The notes beneath the pieces are model-generated. The model worked only from the letters and a program-made list of their open reading frames with translations. It had not been told where the DNA came from and searched no databases. This document shows positions 1 through 5,100 of a stretch of DNA of 7,044 nt, in pieces. Positions within the stretch are counted from its first letter, which is position 1. Each line of letters starts with the position of its first letter. Both the position numbers and the translations under genes were made by a program. Origin of the DNA: Hyphomonadaceae bacterium (lineage in GTDB: Bacteria > Pseudomonadota > Alphaproteobacteria > Caulobacterales > Aquidulcibacteraceae); the NCBI GenBank assembly GCA_003526465.1, contig DPWD01000372.1, forward strand, positions 1 to 7,044, in the 5' to 3' direction.

Positions 1-1
1 C

Positions 2-217
2 GCGCGTGCGCTCGCGCACTATAGTGCGGCCATTGCACAACCCGACGCGCCCGCCGCAGCTTGGCGCGAGCTCGGCGAAATGGCCGCCCGCGACAGCCGC
101 AACACCGAGGCCGCCGCTTATTTCACCACATATCTCGAGCGTGCTCCAAATGCCGAGGATCGCGCACTCATCGAAGCGCGCCTTGCGCAATGGTCACGGC
201 AAGGAGGGGGTCAATGA
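2..217 (+). CDS. C-terminal end of a TPR-repeat protein (5' partial)
   Basis: An open frame enters from the left edge and ends in TGA at 215-217, giving 71 residues. The visible part is helical and alanine-rich. It carries the spacing of a tetratricopeptide repeat: AWRELGEMAARDSRNTEAAA, then a tyrosine-leucine helix and an APNAEDRALIEARL-type capping helix. Such endings are common in TPR proteins that work as protein-protein scaffolds; the N-terminal part that would define location and partners lies outside the window. The stop overlaps the ATG of the next gene in an ATGA arrangement, so the two are translationally coupled and very probably in one operon. The TPR assignment rests on pattern recognition of a single repeat, so the exact family stays open. 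Confidence 0.72.
   Translation, partial: ARALAHYSAAIAQPDAPAAAWRELGEMAARDSRNTEAAAYFTTYLERAPNAEDRALIEARLAQWSRQGGGQ
201..207 (+). promoter_or_regulatory. Ribosome binding site of the lipoprotein gene
   Basis: AAGGAGG lies six bases before the ATG at 214, inside the last codons of the upstream TPR gene. It is a near-perfect anti-16S match. It decides the start of the next gene in favour of 214 over the in-frame ATG at 61, which would overlap the TPR gene and lacks a signal peptide directly after it. Confidence 0.8.
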
Positions 218-801
218 AACTCACGAGACGGGCTATCCTCGCCAGTGCAGCGGGAGGGGCGTTGGTCTCCGGTTGCGCGACAGCGAGCCTCGCGCCGGCG
301 GGCCCCTACAAGGCTGGGGCGGCTTTCACCGTCAATCTCGGCCGGCCATGGTCGGACATGTCGGTGACCATGATGCCGCGTCCGCCCAACGTGCAATTGC
401 TGTCAATGGATGGGCTCGCGCTCAATCGGTTCTATCTCGCCGCCCTCGATCCTGGGCAATCGCTGGTGCGTCCACTCGATAAGGACACGCCCCGCCCAAC
501 TTATCGCTCAGACATGAGCGACAGTGAATTGGTCGAGTTCGTGATCGATAGCGTCGCGGCATTGGATTATCAGGCCCCGGAAGCGAGCGCGCTTAGGCCG
601 CAGGAATTTGGCGCCGCCCCCGGTGTGCGCTTCGACCTTTCGTCGCGCACGGCGGCGGGGCTCAACATTTCCGGCACGGCTTTGGTCGCCCGCGCTGGCG
701 ACAAGCTGAATTTGCTGCTGTTCCTCGCGCCGAGCGAACATTATTACGGCGCCCTCGCCTCGGAGGTGGAAGCGATCTTCGCCAGCGCGCGCGCGGCGTA
801 A
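214..801 (+). CDS. Small predicted lipoprotein of unknown function
   Basis: The protein has 195 residues. It begins MKLTRRAIL and continues with an alanine/glycine-rich hydrophobic stretch that ends in a VSGC lipobox, so Cys21 would be the lipidated residue after signal peptidase II cleavage. The paired Arg5-Arg6 resembles a Tat signal but is not decisive. The mature part is mixed alpha/beta. Its C-terminal third (a glycine-led strand, a LNLLLFLAPSEHYY strand-loop, then a final helix) resembles the layout of small PsbP/DcrB-like envelope proteins; this is a fold-level impression, not an identified family. The start at 214 is fixed by the RBS and by the ATGA overlap with the TPR gene, which suggests the pair acts together at the envelope. 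It ends 32 bp from a convergent minus-strand gene. Confidence 0.85.
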   Translation: MKLTRRAILASAAGGALVSGCATASLAPAGPYKAGAAFTVNLGRPWSDMSVTMMPRPPNVQLLSMDGLALNRFYLAALDPGQSLVRPLDKDTPRPTYRSDMSDSELVEFVIDSVAALDYQAPEASALRPQEFGAAPGVRFDLSSRTAAGLNISGTALVARAGDKLNLLLFLAPSEHYYGALASEVEAIFASARAA

Positions 802-833
802 CGCGCTCGGTTCGATTGCGCCGCGCCGGGAAG

Positions 834-1427
834 CTAGGTTTTCGCCGCCGCGAAATTGAAGGCGATAATCGCGCGCGGCGGATCGAGAGCCTCGACATTG
901 TCGGGCCCGCAGGCAACCATGGCGCGCACCCCCGCCTCGCCTTCCACGTCCCAGAACGCGCGTCTCACAGTTGCGCCGCTGGCATTGCTGACGCGCCCGC
1001 CGCCAAACGGCGGCTTCTTGGTCACGTGCGTCACCGCCTTGATAACATCGGCTTCTGTCGCGCCGCTGAAAAATGCGGTTACGAAAACCACTTCCTTGCC
1101 TTCCGACTCGCCAACGCTCAGCAGTATCAGCACCGGGGCCTGGTGACGAAGGCGGCCGAAAATCTCGTGGCGCAGGCCGCGCACGGGGGTCGCAATCAGC
1201 TTGTTGTCCAACGCCCAGATGCTTGCGATCTCCTCGGCGCGTTCTGGCCGGCCGACATCGAAGCCGGCTTCATCCACCAGGGCGGCGCGCAGCTTGATCG
1301 GATCGGGCATGGCGCGCTGGCACAATTCTACCAAGCTGACCACCGCAACGCTCAATCGCGGCGGCGGCGAGTCGCCGTCAAACGCCGTTGAGATCAGAGT
1401 GCGCAACGGCGCTTCGGTTTTAGTCAT
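834..1427 (-). CDS. Conserved-looking hypothetical protein, 197 residues
   Basis: I do not recognise the family. The protein is soluble, with no signal peptide or membrane segment. After a variable N-terminus (residues 1-25) comes a strand/helix region, then an aromatic-strand core (APVLILLSVGESEGKEVVFV) followed by a helix, a basic-glycine loop (KKPPFGGG), a predicted strand with RRAFWDVEGEAG, and a final strand IIAFNF near the C-terminus. This looks like one alpha/beta domain. The ATG at 1427 is preferred because GGTGGAG sits about six bases upstream; an in-frame GTG at 1439 is the alternative. High third-position G+C fits a resident gene. It follows the VOC gene on the same strand after 60 bp, so co-transcription is possible, and it converges on the lipoprotein gene. 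Confidence 0.75.
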   Translation of the reverse strand: MTKTEAPLRTLISTAFDGDSPPPRLSVAVVSLVELCQRAMPDPIKLRAALVDEAGFDVGRPERAEEIASIWALDNKLIATPVRGLRHEIFGRLRHQAPVLILLSVGESEGKEVVFVTAFFSGATEADVIKAVTHVTKKPPFGGGRVSNASGATVRRAFWDVEGEAGVRAMVACGPDNVEALDPPRAIIAFNFAAAKT

Positions 1428-1487
1428 GTGTTTCTCCACCCGGCGAGGGCGCTCTGCTTAGCCAAGGTTGCCGTCCGTAGGAACCAT

Positions 1488-1856
1488 TTACCCCATGATG
1501 AACGCGTTCAACTTGTTGCCGTCGGGGTCGCGGAAATAGCCGGCGTAGAAGCCCGGCCAGCGTTCGCCGGGGGCGCCTTCGTCGGGCGCGCCCATGGAGC
1601 GCGCAAGATTGTAGATCTTGTCGACCTGGGCGCGATCCTTGCATTCGAGCGCCACCATCACGCCGTTGCCGACCGTCGGCGGATTGCCGTCATAGGGCTT
1701 GGTGAGGCCGATGCCCGCGCCGCCGCCGGGCTTGCCCCAGGCGATGAAGGTCTCGGTGTCGAACATGCGGCCCACGCCAAGCTCGGCGGCGATGGCGTCA
1801 TAGAATTTGGCGGCGCGCTGCAGGTCGCTTGTGCCTAGCGTGACGTAGCCGATCAT
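1488..1856 (-). CDS. VOC-family (glyoxalase/bleomycin-resistance fold) protein
   Basis: The protein has 122 residues, the usual length for a single-chain VOC protein built from two beta-alpha-beta-beta-beta modules. Module 1 starts at MIGYVTLGTSDLQRAAKFYD. Module 2 starts near residue 64 and ends with the typical FRDPDGNKL strand at residues 108-116. The positions that hold metal ligands in glyoxalase I-type members are changed here: residue 4 is Tyr instead of His, and residue 117 is Asn instead of Glu. The DPDGN-K-L-N-A-F ending is known in a widespread subgroup of uncharacterised VOC proteins, so this is probably not a metal-dependent glyoxalase; substrate unknown. An AAGGGA ribosome site precedes the ATG. 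It is divergent from the TMEM175-like gene (70 bp apart) and may lead a two-gene unit with the next minus-strand gene. Confidence 0.92.
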   Translation of the reverse strand: MIGYVTLGTSDLQRAAKFYDAIAAELGVGRMFDTETFIAWGKPGGGAGIGLTKPYDGNPPTVGNGVMVALECKDRAQVDKIYNLARSMGAPDEGAPGERWPGFYAGYFRDPDGNKLNAFIMG

Positions 1857-1896
1857 TGGGATTCCCTTCTCGGTTTCTTCCTCTTACCCTTGGGCC

Positions 1897-1913
1897 CGCT
1901 TATAGAGCCTGCG
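1897..1913 (+). promoter_or_regulatory. Possible -10 region upstream of the TMEM175-like gene
   Basis: A TTATAG element lies in a 17-base stretch that matches, at 14 of 17 positions, the stretch upstream of sucC at 4984-5000 on the other strand. In both cases it sits roughly 20-35 bases before the start codon. No convincing -35 hexamer is visible 16-18 bases upstream. This is pattern-based inference only. Confidence 0.25.
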
Positions 1914-1926
1914 CGGGGAAGACGAA

Positions 1927-2289
1927 ATGGAAAAAGACCGGCTGCTTGCTTTCAGCGACGGCGTCATCGCCATCATCATCACCATCATGGTGCTGGAGTT
2001 GCATGCGCCGGAGGAGGGTACGCTCGCCGCGCTGGCGGAAGTCTGGCCGACCTTCCTGAGCTATGTGCTGAGCTTTGCCTACGTGGCGATTTATTGGAAC
2101 AATCACCACCACATGATGCACACGGTCGAGCGCGTGAACGGTGCGATCCTCTGGGCCAACATGGCGCTGCTGTTCTTTCTCTCGCTCTTGCCGTTCACGA
2201 CGGCGTGGCTGGGCGAGACGCATGGCGCGGAGGATTTCTATCGTATCCATCTCGTGCAGCTCATGGATGTCGTTTGTGACGGCACATGA
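1927..2289 (+). pseudogene. TMEM175-type (DUF1211) potassium channel, truncated after three membrane segments
   Basis: Residues 1-98 match the N-terminal repeat of bacterial TMEM175 channels. The signature FSDGVIAI (residues 9-16) lies at the start of membrane segment 1. Segment 2 ends in YWNNHHHMMH (56-65), and segment 3 contains LLFFLSLLPFTTAWLGE (81-97). In this family segment 1 lines the pore, and full-length bacterial proteins are roughly 190-220 residues with six segments. Here similarity stops around residue 98-100 (position about 2222), and the last 20 residues are polar and unrelated, ending at TGA 2287-2289. The gene is therefore probably broken by a deletion or insertion junction near 2225-2235. 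A GGGGAAGA ribosome site before the ATG remains intact. A functional half-length channel subunit is possible but unlikely. Confidence 0.78.
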
Positions 2290-2819
2290 GCTTGGGTGCG
2301 AACATCGTTCAGATGGATCACAACGAGATCACCTTCGCCTGCCTCGTGGCGCGCATAAGCCTCGTCATATGTCGCCGGTCGATCCTTCACGCCAGCGATT
2401 GAGGCGAATGCTACGCCAGCTCCGGCAAGGTCGCGTTGGTTGGGCTCTCCAAATTTCGCCGTGAAAATGAGCCCAACGGCCTCGAAATTTACGGGCTTCG
2501 CAAGGAGACTCGCAACGTTCAATGCTGCGGTTGGTTTCTTCGCCTCTTGCGCCACGAAGTGCTGAGCGGTGAGGAAGAAGCCCGGCCTCCGGAACGCGAC
2601 GCGACGCTTGAGTTTGAGCACATCGCGCCGTACCGAGACGCGAAAGTCGAACTGCTCGAAACCGTCGTGCAACGCAGCGGCCTCTACCAGGCCGATGTCG
2701 GCTTCAGTTACCAAACACAAGTCGCGGAAAGCGCCAAAGACGACGCCAGCGTCGAGTTCGAAGTCTGCGCCCTGAAGCACCCTACCCCCGCACCGCCGCC
2801 ACAATCTTCCTTGCCGCAT
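2238..2819 (-). CDS. Uncertain ORF in the stretch between broken TMEM175 and the sucC remnant
   Basis: A stop-free frame of 193 codons that I cannot assign to any family. In the part 2283-2561 about half of the codons begin with G and third positions are near 57% G+C. This looks like coding sequence of AT-richer origin, more so than the opposite strand. Its nominal ATG at 2819 lies inside the sucC remnant, out of frame with it, so the true start is either lost or internal (a GTG near 2780 is one option). Its stop at 2238-2240 sits almost exactly on the TMEM175 break, so the 3' end may also be replaced. It is therefore at best a fragment. For 2583-2775 the opposite strand is equally plausible, so this call is weak. 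Confidence 0.28.
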   Translation of the reverse strand: MRQGRLWRRCGGRVLQGADFELDAGVVFGAFRDLCLVTEADIGLVEAAALHDGFEQFDFRVSVRRDVLKLKRRVAFRRPGFFLTAQHFVAQEAKKPTAALNVASLLAKPVNFEAVGLIFTAKFGEPNQRDLAGAGVAFASIAGVKDRPATYDEAYARHEAGEGDLVVIHLNDVRTQAHVPSQTTSMSCTRWIR

Positions 2820-2840
2820 CCTCCAAATCGTCCGCGCTAA
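2403..2840 (+). other. Competing open frame on the plus strand, possibly a gene fragment
   Basis: This frame is open from after a TGA at 2400-2402 to TAA 2838-2840. It overlaps the minus-strand ORF with second codon positions aligned, the classic mirror relationship. From about 2583 to 2775 it reads as an alternating strand/helix protein (for example [20 protein letters not shown] and [10 protein letters not shown]) with about 73% G+C at third positions. Its last 19 codons are only the antisense of the sucC remnant, so any real gene has lost its natural end. No family is recognised and no ribosome site is evident. It could be the remnant of a gene that once converged on sucC. Confidence 0.22.
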
Positions 2841-2884
2841 TCACGTTCAGCCCGCTTTCGCGGATGATCTGTTTGCCGGCGTCG
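2780..2884 (-). pseudogene. sucC: Detached 3' end of sucC (last 33 codons plus stop)
   Basis: Read on the minus strand this encodes [20 protein letters not shown] and the rest of the SucC C-terminus, ending in TAG at 2782-2784. It is identical in protein to residues 365-397 of the intact sucC beginning at 4957. At the DNA level it differs at 7 of 105 positions, and every difference is silent (codons D365, N377, I379, D382, D386, A388, R389). Similarity stops abruptly at both ends. It has no start and no upstream sucC body. The silent-only divergence shows that the piece was maintained as coding sequence in a working allele before being detached, as expected for the displaced end of a gene hit by an inserting or recombining segment. 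Confidence 0.93.
2780..2884 (-). repeat. Direct repeat copy 1 (sucC 3' end)
   Basis: This is copy 1 of a 105-bp direct repeat whose second copy is 3762-3866. Same orientation, offset 982 bp, 98 of 105 bases identical. The longest identical runs are about 30 and 35 bases. The repeats bracket 877 bp that hold two minus-strand ORFs. Confidence 0.95.
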
Positions 2885-3101
2885 TCTGATTCAGAAGGCG
2901 GTTCTCCATCAAGACCATCTCGGAGCGTATCTCACCGATGTCGCGCTTGATTTCGCCAATGTCGCGCTCAACGCGACTTGTTCGCTCATCCTGGCGGAGC
3001 GCGATTTCCATCAGCGTAAGCGTTTGCTCCTCGATGCGCCGCAACTGAAGCTGCGTGAGGTTGGCAACCTTCTCGGCATCGAATGGCTCATCGTCGGCCA
3101 T
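2847..3101 (-). CDS. Short coiled-coil protein, 3' end replaced by sucC sequence
   Basis: The ORF has 84 residues. The N-terminal part is acidic ([12 protein letters not shown]). Residues 14-70 form a highly charged heptad-type helix, with a repeated [13 protein letters not shown] motif that predicts a coiled coil. Small proteins of this style (a charged helix ending in an ENRLL-type motif followed by a short tail) are common in alphaproteobacteria, with no firm function known to me. The last residues, after about Gln72, are read from the sucC remnant in a different frame, ending at TGA 2847-2849. The native C-terminus has therefore been cut off at the repeat junction near 2885. The ribosome site is weak. 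It may be a degraded or chimeric gene; the long helix itself looks genuine. Confidence 0.55.
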   Translation of the reverse strand: MADDEPFDAEKVANLTQLQLRRIEEQTLTLMEIALRQDERTSRVERDIGEIKRDIGEIRSEMVLMENRLLNQTTPANRSSAKAG

Positions 3102-3160
3102 GCGCTCACACTAACACAGGCGGCGCACAAATCAAGAACGGCGCCTGCTTAAGCCAGCCT

Positions 3161-3730
3161 CTAATGCGGTAACGGCCCGACGCCTTCCATTCCTAATGAG
3201 TATCCGGAATAGCCAACTATCTCAGCCACGTCACTGCCCGGCGCAACCCATCCTAATTTGATCGAAAATACACGTGGCAGTGATGTTGGCTGCATCCAAT
3301 CGTAGCGCGAGGAGCCCCCTCCCTCTTGATGGACCGGGTCTGATCCCAACCACGACGCGACAGAGTTTGGATCGGGCGCTTCGGTCGCCTCAAGATCGTA
3401 AATCGAGCACGTGTACATCATGAACTGAGGCATTCGCGCCTCCGACAGCAGGAGGAAGTAACCCCCATTCTCTACCTCCCTTTGCAGCACTCGCAATTCA
3501 ACTCCGGGGATTGTCTGCGCCGTCATCCGGGTGAGGCGCGCCAAGGGCGCGCCCTCCTCAGCTCCCGCTACGGCCCAACCAAGCCCCAGCGCCGCTTCCT
3601 CAATTCGATGAAGCGCACCCGGTGTCGAGCAAATCTCTTGAAACGCGCGAACACGCCCATCCTGCGGCTGGGCGCCGGCCACAGCAGTGCACCCTAGAAA
3701 GAGCACTACAGCAATCAATGTCAGGCGCAT
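3161..3730 (-). CDS. Predicted exported protein of unknown function
   Basis: The protein has 189 residues. Residues 1-20 are a clear Sec signal peptide (MRLTLIAVVLFLG core, AGA cleavage site before QPQD). The mature part starts with a helix around FQEICSTPGAL, then a GW-containing helix, and a mixed beta region. Cys34 and Cys108 are the only cysteines of the mature chain and could form a disulfide in the periplasm. This resembles small periplasmic alphaproteobacterial proteins of unknown role, but I cannot name a family. GGAG lies six bases before the ATG, which supports the start at 3730. It sits 33 bp downstream of the sucC stop on the same strand, where sucD would normally be expected, so sucC read-through could transcribe it. 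Its third positions look less GC-rich than those of sucC, suggesting foreign origin. Confidence 0.72.
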   Translation of the reverse strand: MRLTLIAVVLFLGCTAVAGAQPQDGRVRAFQEICSTPGALHRIEEAALGLGWAVAGAEEGAPLARLTRMTAQTIPGVELRVLQREVENGGYFLLLSEARMPQFMMYTCSIYDLEATEAPDPNSVASWLGSDPVHQEGGGSSRYDWMQPTSLPRVFSIKLGWVAPGSDVAEIVGYSGYSLGMEGVGPLPH

Positions 3731-3761
3731 TTAATTCTCCAAGAAGGCCTTCGCCTCATCC

Positions 3762-3866
3762 CCCTACCCCCGCACCGCCGCCACAATCTTCCGCGCCGCG
3801 TCCTCCAAATCATCCGCGCTGATCACATTCAGCCCGCTTTCGCGGATGATCTGTTTGCCGGCATCG
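3762..3866 (-). repeat. Direct repeat copy 2 (3' end of intact sucC)
   Basis: This is the in-place counterpart of the 2780-2884 copy, covering residues 365-397 and the stop of intact sucC. Together the copies mark the two edges of the 877-bp segment that separates them. Confidence 0.95.
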
Positions 3867-4957
3867 ACATTAGTGCCCTCTAACCGCACCACCAGCGGCA
3901 CGGCCAGCCCCACTTCGCGCACCGCTTCGACCACGCCTTGGGCCAGCACGTCGCATTTCATGATGCCGCCGAAAATATTGATGAGAATCCCTTTCACTTT
4001 CGGATCGGCGGTGATGATCTTGAAGGCGGCGGTCACCTTCTCCTTGCTCGCGCCGCCGCCGACATCGAGGAAGTTCGCGGGCTCGGCGCCGAACAGCTTG
4101 ATGATGTCCATGGTCGCCATGGCGAGGCCCGCGCCGTTGACCATGCAGCCGATTTCGCCGTCGAGCGCGATGTAGGAGAGGTCGTATTTCGAGGCCTCGA
4201 TTTCCTTGGGGTCTTCCTCGCCCAGATCGCGCAGCGCCTCCCATTCCTTGTGGCGAAACTCGGCGTTGGAATCGAAGCCGACTTTTGCGTCGGCGCAGAT
4301 GAGCTCGCCCGCCTCGCTCACGATCAGCGGGTTGATCTCGAGCAAGCTCATGTCGCTCTTGGTGAAGGCCGTGTAGAGCTTGCTCACGAGATCGACGCAT
4401 TGCTCGGCCTGCGCGCCGCTTACGCCGAAAGCGCGTGCGATCTTCTCCGCATCGGCGCGCGTGGGACCTGCCATCGGGTCGATGGCGACGTTGGTGATTT
4501 TCTCCGGCGTATCGTGGGCGACTTGCTCGATGTTCATGCCGCCCGCCTCGCTCGCCACGAACGCTACCCGCCCGCTCTCGCGATCCACCAGCACGGAGAG
4601 ATAGAATTCCTTGGCGATCCTGACGCCCTCTTCGATGTAGAGGCGCTTCACAACGCGGCCGGCCGGGCCGGTTTGCAGCGTCACCAAAGTGCGGCCCAGC
4701 ATTTGCGAGGCGAACAGCCCCACTTCCTCTGGCGCCTTGGCGATGCGCACGCCGCCCTTCTCGCCGGCCTCCGGCTCCTTGAACCGGCCCTTGCCGCGGC
4801 CGCCGGCGTGGATCTGGCTCTTCACCGCCCACACCGAACCGCCGAGCTTGGCGGCGGCCTCGACCGCTTCCTCGGTTGTAAACGCGGGAAACCCGCGCGG
4901 AACCGGAACGCCGAAGCTCTTCAGCACTTGTTTGCCTTGGTATTCGTGAATGTTCAT
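3764..4957 (-). CDS. sucC: Succinate--CoA ligase (ADP-forming) subunit beta
   Basis: SucC pairs with SucD to convert succinyl-CoA, ADP or GDP and phosphate to succinate, CoA and NTP in the TCA cycle in the cytoplasm. The 397 residues match the family length. The ATP-grasp domain shows [10 protein letters not shown] at the start, Lys46 and the glycine loop GRGKG (53-57), the Mg-binding region LEINPL (206-211) and [15 protein letters not shown] (222-236). The C-terminal ligase domain has [11 protein letters not shown] (274-284), [11 protein letters not shown] (293-303), IFGGI (328-332) and RLEGTNV (358-364). The ATG at 4957 is chosen because it aligns with the conserved N-terminus and has AGGA five bases upstream; the in-frame ATG at 5083 only adds an unrelated tail. 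Unusually, sucD does not follow directly and mdh does not precede it. The 3' end occurs a second time at 2780-2884. Confidence 0.98.
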   Translation of the reverse strand: MNIHEYQGKQVLKSFGVPVPRGFPAFTTEEAVEAAAKLGGSVWAVKSQIHAGGRGKGRFKEPEAGEKGGVRIAKAPEEVGLFASQMLGRTLVTLQTGPAGRVVKRLYIEEGVRIAKEFYLSVLVDRESGRVAFVASEAGGMNIEQVAHDTPEKITNVAIDPMAGPTRADAEKIARAFGVSGAQAEQCVDLVSKLYTAFTKSDMSLLEINPLIVSEAGELICADAKVGFDSNAEFRHKEWEALRDLGEEDPKEIEASKYDLSYIALDGEIGCMVNGAGLAMATMDIIKLFGAEPANFLDVGGGASKEKVTAAFKIITADPKVKGILINIFGGIMKCDVLAQGVVEAVREVGLAVPLVVRLEGTNVDAGKQIIRESGLNVISADDLEDAARKIVAAVRG

Positions 4958-4983
4958 GGGGATCCTGGGGGCTGAAACGGGGT

Positions 4984-5000
4984 CGCAGGGGCTATAGGCG
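4984..5000 (-). promoter_or_regulatory. Possible -10 region of sucC
   Basis: CTATAG (4992-4997) lies about 35 bases before the sucC ATG, in a 17-base stretch shared at 14 positions with the one upstream of the TMEM175-like gene. CTATAG is itself a palindrome and could be used in either direction, but it is over 100 bases from the divergent ATPase start. No good -35 hexamer is visible; a short GC-rich inverted repeat lies just upstream. The rest of the 143-bp divergent intergenic region shows nothing I can name. Confidence 0.25.
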
Positions 5001-5100
5001 CGGGCCGCCCGCCGCGAAACCCCGGACTTACCTCCGGCGCAAATAATGGACCTGCGTCGCGAATCGTGCCTTTGTATCGCCAATCAAGAGGCATACCGAA

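Noticed and set aside
61..213. N-terminal extension of the lipoprotein from an ATG at 61
   Set aside because: It would overlap the TPR gene over most of its visible length. The ATG at 214 has a strong ribosome site and leads directly into a signal peptide with a lipobox.
2286..2402. A 38-codon ORF overlapping the TMEM175 stop in ATGA fashion
   Set aside because: No ribosome site, no recognisable content, and it lies in the rearranged stretch. The overlap is likely chance.
3743..3752. Ten-base perfect palindrome GAAGGCCTTC just after sucC
   Set aside because: It has no loop and no T-tract. Such short palindromes arise by chance and it only overlaps the leader of the next gene.
2885..3761. 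Insertion sequence or integron-like cassette between the sucC ends
   Set aside because: No transposase or integrase, no terminal inverted repeats and no short target duplication. The 105-bp flanking repeats are gene-derived.
3870..4975. Long open frames overlapping sucC (345 aa on the plus strand, 320 aa in another minus frame)
   Set aside because: These are mirror or shifted readings of a confidently identified gene. They are arginine-, histidine- or low-complexity-rich with no family features.
4958..5083. Longer sucC starting at 5083
   Set aside because: The added 42 residues are basic and unlike any SucC. The conserved N-terminus MNIHEYQ starts at 4957 with its own ribosome site.
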